DNA of 64,000 nt from Pleurostoma richardsiae (taxonomy: Eukaryota; Ascomycota; Sordariomycetes; Calosphaeriales; Pleurostomataceae), in NCBI GenBank assembly GCA_030052745.1, contig JANBVO010000044.1, positions 228,029 to 292,028 on the forward strand. The letters are read 5' to 3'. The notes beneath the pieces are model-generated. The model ran no database searches. It was not told the DNA's origin and worked only from the letters and a program-made list of their open reading frames with translations. Both the position numbers and the translations under genes were made by a program. Below are positions 37,608-49,025 of this stretch, piece after piece. Each line of letters opens with the position of its first letter. Position 1 is the stretch's first letter.

Positions 37608-38356
37608 AGCTGGCAGACACGAGTCTAGAACCGAGCCGTGATGGGTAGACCAGAAGTTCCGTAGCAGACAGCAAAGATATCAAGTGAAGTCGATCGTTCA
37701 TTAGCATTTAGTCTACTTGAACCTCCTTTCACCTTAGAATACATGCCCCCTTTCACGTTCTTCAATAGCCTTGAACTATCACGCAGGAATATAAACACTG
37801 ATGGAACACGCTATAGGGCTATGGGAGCCCTCGCATGCTGACATATGCATATGCCTATTGGTCCCGACAGGAAGCAATCGACGTTCCGTCGCGTCGATAC
37901 ACACACTGAAGGTTGGCAATACGCCAAAGGTATGATATTGGAATTAAACGGAACGGAGTCTTCGCGCCAGCGAAAGATGTTAAGCATTTGTGTTTGGTTT
38001 AGCGGTGTGCTGACAAAGTCGGTGCGTATGCCGCATGCGGATTGGGCGCTTATCCTCGGAGCATTCGAAGGGTCCGCTCCGGGTCTGATTACCATGCAAC
38101 CCGTACCTATGGACCGGCTGGCCCGGCCGGAGTGGGGCTCAGGAGAGCCCGGTCCTGCGTGAGCCCAGCGTATAACCACACACGCATACACGCACATGTA
38201 TACCTATATTTACATATATATATACCGATATACTGTTTTCGCGTCCGTTGCAACTCTCCTAAGCAACACACTTTTTGATTATAGGCCTTAGTTCTTGCCG
38301 CATTACTTTCAATCCCCCTTGTTCTCCCACGGAAACATAACGCTCCTCTAGGTAGG
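37608..38356. promoter_or_regulatory. Divergent promoter, DHA2 carrier and SDR-like gene
   Basis: 749 bp between divergently transcribed genes, so both promoters lie here. An alternating TATA/CACA stretch at about 38170-38230 could give a TATA function for the plus-strand gene. No gene seen. Confidence 0.5.
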
Positions 38357-39160
38357 ATGCCAATGAGCTCTCCGGTGGCCCTAATACTTGGTGCCGGTGC
38401 CAATATTGGGCATCATGTCGGCAAAGCATTTGCCGCAAGGGGCTACAAGATCGCCCTCGCAGCCAGGAGCCTAAAGGAAGACGAAAGCACCTCTGATCAG
38501 ATGAACATCCAGAGCGATTTCAGTGACCCGGACTCCGTAGTAGCAGCATTCGAGAAAGTCACGTCTCGGCTTGGCGCTCCACACGTAGTCATCTACAACG
38601 GTGAGGTCCTCCACTGATTTTACCCTGACTGATGTGTATGAGACTGACTGACTTGGTATTTCCAACAGCTGCTGCAGTAACCCTAAGCGATAGAACCAAT
38701 CCATTAGATATCGGTGTAAAGGACTTCACCCGCGATCTTACCGTGAATACGACGAGCGCGTTCGTGGCAGCTCAGCAAGCTGCGCTCGCTTTCGAAAAGC
38801 TTCCCGACACGGCGTCACGCACCTTCATCTACACCGGAAACATTCTTAATGTGTCGACCATAATAACGCTTATGGATGCGGGAGCCGGAAAATCTGCAAC
38901 CGCGCATATTATCCAATGCGCGGCCGACGCCTACAAGGGCAAAGGCTTCAAGTTCGTCATATTATCTGGAATCGGAGGAATCTCTTATACTAATACTACT
39001 TAGGTTCTACTATGCCGACGAGAGGAAAGCAGATGGATCCGCTGCCTTCGCGGTGGATGGACCAGCGCATGGAAAATTCTACACCCAGCTTGCCGAAGGA
39101 ACCTCTCAAGGCCCTTGGCACCAGACATTCGTCAAAGGAGTCGGGTATTCAAAGTTTTAG
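38357..39160 (+). CDS. SDR-like protein lacking the catalytic Tyr
   Basis: A 227-aa Rossmann-fold protein. Introns: 38601-38668 and 38952-39003 (GTTCGT donor, TTAG acceptor), giving GKGFKFYYADERKADG. N-terminal cofactor motif: LILGAGANIGHHVGKAFAARG. NAxx-like motif: VVIYNAAAVTL. Where classical SDRs have Y-x3-K, this protein reads DAGAGKSAT: the Lys is kept but the Tyr position is Ala. The SDR Ser position is also unclear (FIYTGN). It may therefore bind NAD(P) without normal dehydrogenase chemistry. The C-terminus GPWHQTFVKGVGY looks conserved. Function unknown. Confidence 0.85.
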
Positions 39161-40726
39161 ACCACGCCACATTATGGCAGGGTTGCAAGCACCTGGTGCC
39201 GGTGCGGTGCCGTCGACGGCAACTTTGGCCTTCCGGTTAACTGTCGGCAGGGCGACTTCACAAATTCAACGTAGCCGAAGGCCACCTTGTATTCCGGCTA
39301 TCCAGGATAACTCATGTGAAAGGACCGGTCCGTAACTAGTGGGACGAACAGTTGGATGATATCTACTCCGTATACTCACAACAACAGGTGGTCTTCTGCC
39401 ACATCCTTCCTTCCCTTGTTTAGGTGCCTGGAATGTATCATGTAACATATATACTTTCTTCCTGGTAATTGTTGCTGGGGACTACGGAGTACTTGACGTT
39501 CCTGTCTATTGAAATCTCGTGCCCCCTTACCTCTTTCTCATCCCCCCGCACACATCGAATCTTGAATCGAATCTTGAGATGACCAGATTCACAATTTTCT
39601 CTGTGCTTGAGCGTATCTCTTGTTTAATCTAATTCTGGTCGGTTTCCGGTTACTTTTGGTAAATAGATCTAATTAAGTCGCTTATATTATTTTAGTTAAT
39701 TCCCTAGCTGGCCTCCTTGTTGTCCTTCTGGCTTTTTCTTACGCAGTTGCCCTGTTCCTCTGGCTGGCCTTCTGGCTATATCCTTGGCTATCCTTCTAGG
39801 TGACCCTCTAGCCTTTGGCCTAGCTGGCCATCTAGCTGGCACTCTGGCTGCCCTTCTGACTGTCCTTCTGACTGGCTGTCCCTCTGGCTCTCCCCCTCGC
39901 TGTCCTTTTCGCTGTTTATCTAGTTGTTGACTTGGCTTTAAATCTGAATATTTTTGAAACTAATAGCCAAGTAGATAGACGAAAAGACAGCCGAAAAGAT
40001 AGCTAAGAAGAAAATCAAGGAGACAATTTAAAAAAAAACGGCAGGAGGGACACCCAGGTCGACAGCCAGTTTAACAGCTAAGAAAACGTTTAGTAGAAGG
40101 ACAACTAGACGGATCCCTAAAGAAACAGTCAGGCTGATAGCCAAGAAGATAACCAAGGAGGCAACCAAAGAAACAGCCAAAGAGATAGCCAGAGGGACAG
40201 CTAGAGGGCTAGGTCAATAGCTATAGGAACGATAGAACGACAATGAACGAGAGGAGTAGGAAAATAGCTAGGGAGACAGTGATTTTACCTGTATAAAGGT
40301 AATTTTACTACCAAAAAAAGACTAATATATAAGCCATTACATCAGATAGATACCTAACAATTAGATATATATGTTGAATATAACTAGAAGCGGAATGACA
40401 TAGAATTGGGCGAGAAATTTATCCTGGATCAGAGAAAATCGTGAATCTGGTCATCCCACGATTCGATGTGTGCAGGGGAATGAGAAAGAGTGGGGGGCGA
40501 GCACGAGATTGCAATAGACAGTAGATACAGTACGTCCCTACCCGCCGCACAGTGCCAAGTAATTTGTCATCAAGCCTTCGATGCACATTCAGTCTGTGAG
40601 CGTCTAGCATGCCTTCACCATCCACAGTCGGCATGGAGATGGTTGAATGACGAGCCATAGAGCCTACATCGTTAACGAAGCTTCAGCGAAAACGACTCCA
40701 GCTTGGTCTTGGTATTACGACATCAC
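39161..40726. other. Repeat-rich, AT-rich intergenic region
   Basis: 1.6 kb between the SDR-like gene and a Zn2Cys6 factor. It contains an exact 12-bp tandem duplication (39554-39577), a small TACTCCGTA inverted pair (39364-39491) and the large 12-bp repeat array at 39703-40231. AT-rich at 40260-40420. No gene seen. Confidence 0.6.
39703..40231. repeat. Inverted array of degenerate 12-bp repeats
   Basis: Left arm, about 39703-39937: diverged copies of a 12-bp unit close to TGGCTGTCCTTC, such as TGACTGTCCTTC and TCGCTGTCCTTT. Right arm, about 39965-40231: the complement of the same kind of unit, such as GATAGCCAGAGG and AACAGCCAAAGA. About 27 bp of AT-rich sequence separates the arms. The whole is a strand-asymmetric, imperfect palindrome: pyrimidine-rich, then purine-rich. 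Confidence 0.8.
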
Positions 40727-42804
40727 ATGATGGAGGCATTCCCGGAAACCGGGAGGCATCGTAGTGCCTCGAACGCTCAGCAGGCCGTCGTGCAGGTAAG
40801 CTTGCACGCTAAGTCAATGTTCAGCTACCTACTTACGGTCCTGTGTAGGCGTGCGATATGTGTCGCAAGAAGAAAATTCGCTGCGAGGCAACAGCGGAGG
40901 GTTGTGTGTCGTGCACCAAGTTCAAGACGCTCTGCCATTTTACCCCTATTACCTCAACGAAGAGGAAACCACGCAGGCCACCAGGGTTGGTTCGCAAAGC
41001 GTTCACCAGCGTCGCGAATGCTGATTCTAAACAGGTTCGAATACATCTCCAGGCTTGAAGCCAGGTTGAAGAAGATGGAAGCTCTACTGCAGACGGCACT
41101 CGACAAGGGAGGAGGGCTCGAGAAGAGTGACCTTCCAAAAGATGCGGATTCGCCAGTACCACTTGGTGTCACTGATCAAAGTTTAACCGAGAATATCCGA
41201 GTTGAGTACGGCATGGCTAGCTCACCAGCGACTATGGGAAACTCGCAAGTGCAGAGCATCAGCCTGGCAATCCCCACTCCTGAGACGTCTATGTCAATAC
41301 ACAGAAAGTCTCGGGTAAGAATTGAGCCACCAAGTCAGAACATGCTGCTTCATGAGTACTGGCTCTCTTCGGCGCATCATACTTCGTCTCTGAAGGGAAG
41401 TCCAGCAGTTGGTCAACTCCCTGCGAAATCGGTTGCCCTGGCCTTAGTCGAGACTGCTTTCAAGGATTTCATCTGCTACTTCCCCCTCTTCGACCAACAA
41501 GACTTCCTGCAAAAGTTCCATGATCAGTACGCGGACGCTAGCCCCAGAGATCCAGCTTGGTGGGCCTGCATCAACGTCGTCCTTTCGCTGGCACATCGGT
41601 TCCGTGCCATGCGCACCTCAGAAGCAGCATATGATAACGCCCAATCCTGCGGATACATGCACAACGCTCTTGAGGTCGTCTCTGAGCTCAACACGTTACG
41701 CCACAGCCTTCCTGCTGTTCAAGCTCTGGTGGGTATGGTCATCATTCTTCAAGGTACACGTAACGCACATGTCTGTTCCGTCCTGTTAGGTGCTGCTATC
41801 AGGCTAGCTCAGGCTATGGGCCTGCACAGAAAAGATCACGACCCCACCATCACCGAAGCGCAGGTTGAACAGAGGAAACGCGTTTTCTGGATTGCTTATC
41901 TCCTTGACAAAGACATTAGTTTGCGAACGGGGCAACCTGTTGCCCAGGACGACGATGATATGGACGTTGAGCTTCCTTCAGGGATCCTTTCCGAACAGCT
42001 GATCTGCCACGACTGGCTTCGTACGATCAACATTTTCCATTCTCGCATCGCCCTTGCCGTCATCCAGGGACAGATCTATAAGAAGCTGTGCTCTGTGCAA
42101 GCGACTCGGCAGTCCGCAGCACACAGAGCCGATGCGGCTCGAGAATTGGATAATGTACTGTCCTATTGGAGGAGCAGTGTTCCCATCGATTTTGAGGAGG
42201 ATCCATTGTCACTGCTTTCAGCTCCCCTAACGATCGACATGTTACACATGCTTATCCTGCGCCTTACCTACGTCAACTGCCTTGTCATCGTCCACCGCCA
42301 CCTTCCACCGACGGTGGTAGACAATCCGGCGGTGGGTGAAAGTGACGGATTCCAATCACCAGACAGCAACTGCATCGTCGAATCGAGGAAGGCACTCCGC
42401 CTAATTCAAAGAACCCCTTACGGCGACTACGCCTGTGTCTGGTATGTAACTTCGCTTTTTCTTTGACCACTTTATCGCTGATATCTCATAGGCTCCTACT
42501 CCATTTCTTTTTCGCTGCTGTCACAGCCCTTCTAGATAACGTCTTACACAATCCTGCATCCATCGAAGCAAGCTCCGACCTTCAAATAGTTGAGCCATTT
42601 CTCCTGCTGCTCGAAATCTTAACTGAGCAAGGGAATTCCGGCGAGAAAACGAAGATGCCTCAGTTCTGCAAGGACTTAGAGAGGGAAGGGATACCAGATG
42701 AAGTGGAGAATATGCTCCAGATTTGTAGGGATTTGAGTCGGAACGCGAGAGAGGCAGTAGAGAAGGTGAGCTTGAGACTGAGCTATGATTGTAGCATGGA
42801 ATAG
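40727..42804 (+). CDS. Zn2Cys6 transcription factor
   Basis: A 641-aa fungal regulator. Tandem ATGs at 40727 and 40730; the frame upstream has no ATG. Introns: 40796-40848, 40986-41034 (49 bp) and 42442-42491 (50 bp). The binuclear cluster CDMCRKKKIRC...CVSC...C (spacing 2-6-6-2-6) starts at about residue 25, followed by a basic linker and the coiled coil FEYISRLEARLKKMEALLQ for dimerisation. The fungal_trans domain spans about 225-480, with AQAMGLHRKDHDPTITEAQ and RKRVFWIAYLLDKDISLRTGQP. Nearest genes downstream are the UNC93-like carrier and a methyltransferase, which are candidate targets. Confidence 0.92.
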
Positions 42805-44356
42805 TAGTAGCACGAAATTGAGAGAATCATTACAACAAGACCGGCCGTAAAGCTGTACTTATCCGGCGGACAATCCTGTGCGAACAGTTGCGGGGTCTCC
42901 TTCAATTCATTCTACCCCGGCTGTACATTGATCACCCAGAATAGACCTGAGACCACCGCTAGAACGAGTGCACCGAGAACTTAACCGAGCCAAATATCTA
43001 TCTCTCGAAATGGAGATGTAAGGTAGCCTTCGAAATTAATGGTAACTGTTGTGGTCTTTCCAGAAGCTATAACCCGCAGAAGCAATCAGGCATGTTCCCC
43101 ATCTAACTCTCTGACGCGTTCCCTGCGTCCGGCCGAGGGTATTCGTAATAACTAGGAAGTCGACACTACGACGAGGTCGGAAGGAGCTGCGGCTCGAATA
43201 GGAGGTCCACTTAGTCTTTGTTGAGCCCCTGCAAGGGCATCCGACACCGGTCAGAACCTTGGAGAGAATCATCGAAGCAACCCACGCAGCATTTCCAGGG
43301 GACCCGTTTCCTCTTTCGAGAAGGCCTTGCGCTACACAAAGATAAGAATATCTGAGGTGGATATCCTATTTTGTGCAAGATATGCCAAGATAAGTCGTCA
43401 TCTAGTAAATTATTCGAGGTGTTTGTGCTAGGCCAAGAGTTTCGAGGAACAGAACGGTTGTGTTATCATCTCCCACTCACTGAAGGAGTAGAAATTGATG
43501 ACTATAAATTCAAGATCAACATGAAAGAGGTATGGACAAGCCTTCGGGTGATTACGAAGGTGAGCGATGGCCATTGCGTAGACAACACAGACATTGGGAA
43601 GAGCAGCTGAATGCTGCTTCAGCGCATAGTATCCTGCTTCCTTCCCTCTCGATATTTGAGCCGTAGAGCTGGACAATTAGCATGGATGCTACAGGGTCAT
43701 ACATGACATGACTTATTCTTTGATAGCTAGGTAAGTTCACGAATTCTCTTGGCGCCCTGGCAGACGTGGGCATTAGTGTTAAGGGACCGGTAGTAAGGCC
43801 GAAGGAGGCCGCATAGAGAGGCCGTATCGGAGGCTGCTCAGAAGAATATACCATATGCGTGGGGCATTGCGTGCTTCGGGACTTAAGCATTCGTAGGATA
43901 AGCTCCCGCGCTTGGCTTCAACGTTGTGGGTTAGAGATCCATTATGGGTATAGATGCAATATTGGAGGCTCCTTTAAGCAGATACCATATGCGTGGGGCT
44001 TTGCGTGCTCCTAGATGTAAGCATTCATAGGACAACCTCCCCTGTCTAGCTTCAACGTTGTGGATTGCAGATCCGTTGTGGAGCACAGATAACCCTGAGT
44101 ACGACTCTTGTGCACTACATGCCGTGGAGCTCTGTAGGCTTGGGAGATAAAATTTGAGATATCGCGTTCATGATGGGTCCTGACGTGCTCTCTATGCAGA
44201 TCTTGTTCGAAAATGATAAGAGTGCTTGTCCGGGACTCTGGGACTCATCGCCGTACAACAACAGCAGTAGAAATAGTACGCTTGAGACATCGCGCCGCGG
44301 CACTGTCGTGTCCCTGTCTGATACCGCAGTCCACACAGGAACCTCCTGCAACCATC
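42805..44356. other. Intergenic with tandem duplication
   Basis: 1.55 kb without a supportable gene. Its right half carries the 134-bp tandem duplication listed separately and the promoter of the UNC93-like gene. Confidence 0.55.
43829..44090. repeat. Diverged tandem duplication, unit about 134 bp
   Basis: Two adjacent copies, from about 43829 and 43964. Shared blocks include GGAGGCT, ATACCATATGCGTGGGGC, TTGCGTGCT, TAAGCATTC and GCTTCAACGTTGTGG, each offset by about 134 bp. Differences are scattered. Each copy ends near AGATCC. It lies 270-530 bp upstream of the UNC93-like start, so it may be part of its promoter. Confidence 0.85.
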
Positions 44357-45904
44357 ATGGCTTTCGATCGTATAGCCCAATTCTACCGATCGTGCCTGTT
44401 CCAGATTATCATCGTGGGGCTCGTCGCCTTTTGCGAACCTGGCATCTGGACTGCCCTCAACAACCTTGGAGCAGGAGGCAACGCCAAAGCAAGTCACCTC
44501 CTGAGTGTTGGAATTCTTCGCAAACGCCACTAACATTTATGCAGCCCTTCCTCAATAATGCAGCCAATGCTTTGACATATGGACTCATGTCCGTGGGCTG
44601 CTTTCTTGCCGGCGGCGTCACCAACAAGATTACTGCTAAGTGGACCTTGTTTATCGGGGCTGCATTCTATACTCCTTACGCGGCTGGCCTATACTGCAAC
44701 AATCGATATGGAAACGAGTGGTTTCTCTTGCTAGGGGCTGCTCTCTGTGGAATTGGAGCATCTCTTCTCTGGGCTAGTGAGGCTGCCATTGCGGTGGGAT
44801 ACCCAGAGGAGGAGAAAAGAGGACGGCAAGTTTGAAAGTATCGACCAATCACTCGATAATATGAGGCTAACAATGATGACAGGTATGTTGGAATCTGGAT
44901 GGGCATCCGGCAAATGGGTCCGCTTGTTGGTGGTGCGATTTCCCTCGCCCTCAACGTCAACACGGCGCATGTCGGCAAGGTCACATACACAACATACCTG
45001 GGACTTGTCGCCATCTCATCACTTGGGGCTCCATTTGCATTGTTGTTGTCGCAACCACAAAATGTCATCAGAAGCAACGGCACCAAGATCCCTTACATGA
45101 AGAAGACGAGTCTCGCCGTTGAAGCTCGTGCTATCTGGAGACAACTTACGAATAAGTACATGTTGTTGCTCATCCCCATCTTCCTTGCAGGACAGTTTGG
45201 GGCAACATATCAGGGGAACTATTTAACAAGTATGACTTTCCTTGCCCCCCCTTGTCGATCATGATTGGCATCGCTGACACGGAACTTTAGCGTATTTCAC
45301 TGTCCGCTCCAGAGCCCTGGCGTCTTTCCTGACAGCTGTGGTTGGCGCCACAGCCAATCTGGTGACAGGGACAATTCTGGATCTGAAACAATTCTCTAGA
45401 GAGACCAGGTCCAGAGTTATGTACATATTCGTTCTTGTCTTCGTCACAGCAGCTTGGACATGGAACGCCGTCACCCAGACGAAACTCTCCCGCATGGCTG
45501 AACCGCCCGCCTTCGACTTGGGTGATGGTCCATTCTTCAACTCGGCGTTCACCGTCTACATGTTCTTCCGGTTCTTCTACGAGGTACTGCAGACATACAT
45601 CTATTGGTTGATGGCCGAGATCAAGGGAGCGCAGGGGGACGGCGATATCGCGAGAACAACCGGCATCCTGAGATCGTGGGAGTCCATCGGCAGCACGATT
45701 GCGTACGCCGTCGGCGCAACTCACTGGCCCAACTTGAACCAGATGATACTGGGCTTTGCACTATGGGGCTTCACCATCCCATTCACGATTCTCGCTGTGT
45801 TCGGGAACTGGAATCAACCTAACGCGCTCGAGGCAGACGGAGAAACAGATAGCAGTAGCCTTGAGGCACAGACGGTGGTCATCAATTCCGATGGAAAGGA
45901 CTAG
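44357..45904 (+). CDS. UNC93-like membrane carrier
   Basis: A 457-aa multi-pass protein of the UNC93/DUF895 branch of the MFS. Introns: 44489-44544, 44826-44882 and 45230-45290. The first two have GC donors: at 44489 GCAAGT follows AAA, and at 44826 GCAAGT follows GGACG, both with normal AG ends. Only these sites keep frame, giving GNAKPFLNNAANALTYG and KRGRYVGIWMGIRQMG. About 11-12 hydrophobic segments; start FRSC-like (FYRSCLFQIIIVGLVAFCEPG) and WTLFIGAAFYTPYAAGLY are typical of fungal UNC93-like proteins. The C-terminal tail is acidic. Cargo unknown. Confidence 0.92.
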
Positions 45905-46614
45905 AAATACCTTATGTTGTAATCAAATGAGGCGCTTTTTGGAACGGGAGAGTTGGGAAAGGAGTAATCTTCGTGAACTCAATTCCCCCCCAAACCAAAA
46001 AAAAAGAAAGAAACTTGGAGAACGCTAGATACCTCTTCTTTGCGGCAACTTGAGGAAAAAATAGAGCAAGGAGAATTGCAAAATCCGAAAGCATGAGGGA
46101 TGGCCGCACCTGACGCGAGTTCTTTGATTATTTGTTGTCAGAGGGCAAAGTAAGCATGTGCCAGATGAATGAACCAAACCCCAGACTTCCACTGATGCTC
46201 ATCTAAGTGGGGACAAGAGTCAATGTCCAGACTCTTGGTATTGTACTTGATATTGGTAGCGCCCTGAGGTTTGGGTGGTTATGCTGATTATTGAACTTGA
46301 GTGGTTGGCCACCTTTAACGGGATGCGAGCATACCTCGGTGCAGAAACAAAGGAATCGGACAAAGGACGTGACATGCGCTGCTCAGAATCTCAAGCGCCG
46401 TCTCATCACATACCAGACTTCCCCCAAATCAAACTTAATCCTTTCAACCTCATACTTACTCGGCCCATCCGAGACCTGATACCAGTGAATACTAGCCAGA
46501 GGTATGTCGGCCGCCCATGTTGATCCTCTCTCACACGATACCTCATAGAGACTCAATTCTCACCTCGAAAGACCATTCACATGGACCGGTTTTACTGCAA
46601 GCAACCCCTCCACA
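45905..46614. other. Intergenic, methyltransferase promoter
   Basis: 710 bp between two plus-strand genes. A C run next to A-rich sequence near 45986-46013. No gene seen. Confidence 0.5.
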
Positions 46615-47562
46615 ATGGCCGCGACTTTCAGTGAAACCGAAACTCTGGTTAATCCGAATCCTGGACTCCAGTCTTACTATGCGTCTCTTGAGAGCCGAAT
46701 TGGGTATCGCATCTTTCTCGGAGACACACGCCACTTTGGATACTATGAGTCGGCGGCTTCCTTTCCCTTGCCAATTGGCCGCTCGCTGCGCCGCATGGAG
46801 GAAAAGCTGCTCGGAGTTCTCGGTCTACCCGCGGGCTCTCACATCCTCGACGCCGGCTGCGGAGTCGGTCACGTCGCGTTATATATGGCACGCCACGGGA
46901 TGCGGATGACGGCCATCGACATCGTTCACAGCCACATTAAGAAGGCAAAGAGGAATGTCGCTCGCTCTGGGTTACCTTCTGGCCAGGTGACAGTGCAGAA
47001 GATGGATTACCACCACCTTGAATCCATTTCAGACGCATCCTACGACGGTATCTACACGATGGAGGCGTTGGTTCACGCTACCGACCCCGAGGCTGTGCTG
47101 GTGGGCTTCCACCGTATCCTCCGACCGGGCGGTCGCATTGTTCTCTTCGAGTACGACCACATCCCCGACGACGCTGGAGCGCCGGAGGATCTTTCCCAGA
47201 GCATGAAACAGATAAGCGCATATACGGCCATGCCCACCAATACCCGGGCAACCCCGGGTTTGTACAACCGATGGCTTGAGGATGCTGGGTTTGAAAGCGT
47301 TGTGGTCAGAGACTACTCGGAGAACATCCTGCCTATGCTCAAGATCTTCTGGGTCCTGGCCCTGGTCCCTTACTTTCTCGTGAAGCTCTTCCACATGGAA
47401 AAGTACTTCATTAACACAGTAGCGGGATATCAGGCATACCGTGGCCATCAGTTCTGGCGTTACGTGGCTGTCACAGCTACGAAACCTGATGCTTCAATGG
47501 AGGGATCAAAGACAAAGTGCCAGGATGGAAATGACTTCCGCTGGACGCAACCTGAGGAGTAG
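46615..47562 (+). CDS. SAM-dependent methyltransferase, UbiE/sterol-MT-like
   Basis: A 315-aa class I methyltransferase, intronless, ATG at 46615. Motif I ILDAGCGVGHVALYMA (about residues 77-92), a post-I acidic residue in TAIDIV, and motif III-like RILRPGGRIVLFEYDH. An N-terminal part with HFGYY resembles sterol C-24 and tocopherol-type methyltransferases, which act on small lipids. A hydrophobic stretch near FWVLALVPYFLVKLF could associate with membrane. The acceptor cannot be named from sequence. It follows the UNC93-like carrier on the same strand. Confidence 0.88.
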   Translation: MAATFSETETLVNPNPGLQSYYASLESRIGYRIFLGDTRHFGYYESAASFPLPIGRSLRRMEEKLLGVLGLPAGSHILDAGCGVGHVALYMARHGMRMTAIDIVHSHIKKAKRNVARSGLPSGQVTVQKMDYHHLESISDASYDGIYTMEALVHATDPEAVLVGFHRILRPGGRIVLFEYDHIPDDAGAPEDLSQSMKQISAYTAMPTNTRATPGLYNRWLEDAGFESVVVRDYSENILPMLKIFWVLALVPYFLVKLFHMEKYFINTVAGYQAYRGHQFWRYVAVTATKPDASMEGSKTKCQDGNDFRWTQPEE

Positions 47563-49025
47563 TGTCATAGCTGTAGGATACTTGCGGCCTGCAAGCCCAA
47601 GAGGCCGTGTGATTTCACCTGCAGTGCATTTTCTAAGCTGATCGGTTGCAAAATGGTAAACCGGAACTATGGTTATTATGAATCGAGCTGCTTTAATATA
47701 GCGATGCAATTCCAGCTCTTAGAATCTCAGCAGCTCTGGGACCTTTCGAATTTATTTATGCTTTGCCGCTCTCTTGTTTGCGCCCCGACGTCTTCCCGCA
47801 AATAACGTCTCAGAATCGAGAGAGATGAGTTCCGTCAAAAGAAACCATAAGATAGACAATGTTCCTCAACGAGTATAATGTGAAGTACTTGCATACTGAA
47901 GAACAATTCCATTGACAATAGTCACCAGGAGCGTGAGTAAGTTCTTGTGATTCTACGCGACATACCTAGGTCCCTAGGCGAAACACTCGGCAACCCTGTT
48001 CGCATTTAGGCAGCATCCTTCATTGTGCCTGGGACAGTCCTTACACACCGCCAATTAGCACTGGTTCGAGCTTGAGGAGATGGAGACAGCCTATTCTCTG
48101 CTCCTGCAACATTCCACCACCCTAGTTGTGGTCCTCGGCCAGCCTTGAGACCTACTTCATGGTATCTTAACATCGACTATCAGCCGCTCAGCTGGGAACA
48201 AAAGAAATTCAGGCTCATTCGGCTTCTCACATTGACATCTGATGAATGAGGAACATTGCTTCCCTGCAAAAACCACCTCTCATAGTGCTTTTGGGCTATG
48301 CTTCTCACGGAGAAACATCAGAGTTTGCCGCTACGTCTTACGTCAGGGGCAATCATACACAAACTTTGCCCATCATCGTGAATGGAAGGAAGTCAGAAAC
48401 TTCTCCAAGCTTGCTCTTCACCCCTCCTAAGCTCCAGCGTAACGGGTATCCGCTCGCGGATTAAAAACCATCTGTATCAACCAGGCCAACAAGGAGAAGA
48501 GTTGGCAAGTCAAAATCATGCGCGAGATATTCCGAGAGGCTATAAGGTCCGCATCTTGCTCAGGCATGCTTCTCCGGACGACAGTGATATTTCCACGGAC
48601 AGGCTGCTCCTTCACTATGTGTGATATCGGCAATGGATTGTCCAGAAAATTGCTTTGGCAAGATATGCCGCATCACTTCTTTGCGGAACCAAGCGTCTTC
48701 CTGTTGAATGCTTCCATGCTGCCCTGTCGTCTGGTATATTGTGACGTACCAAACGTACTAGGGCTTCAAGGAGCTCAACCGCGTAGACCTGTAGACCTAG
48801 TCCTTGCTAGACTCCTGGCAAAACCCCCCTGTATTCGACCAGCAACAGGGATATCATTTGCTCTCTTTTGGGGCTTTCTGCAGATGATTCAAAATTACTT
48901 TGGAAATCTCGCTGGAATAAAGCGAGCCTCTTCAAACTTGCTGGCAATGCCTATGTCCACCGGATACTGTACGGCTCATGGGGATGCGGTCCTCGAGAAC
49001 AGACGTTCGCTTTGGTATGACTAGG
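47563..49025. other. Intergenic, 1.46 kb
   Basis: Convergent 3' ends of the methyltransferase and the phosphatase flank this stretch. Small frames occur on both strands at 48427-49024, but without motif, splice support or a consistent frame. I see no gene. Confidence 0.45.

Noticed and set aside
48427-49024. Overlapping small frames between the methyltransferase and the phosphatase, possibly a decayed gene
   Set aside because: No shared frame, no splice-supported model and no recognisable family.
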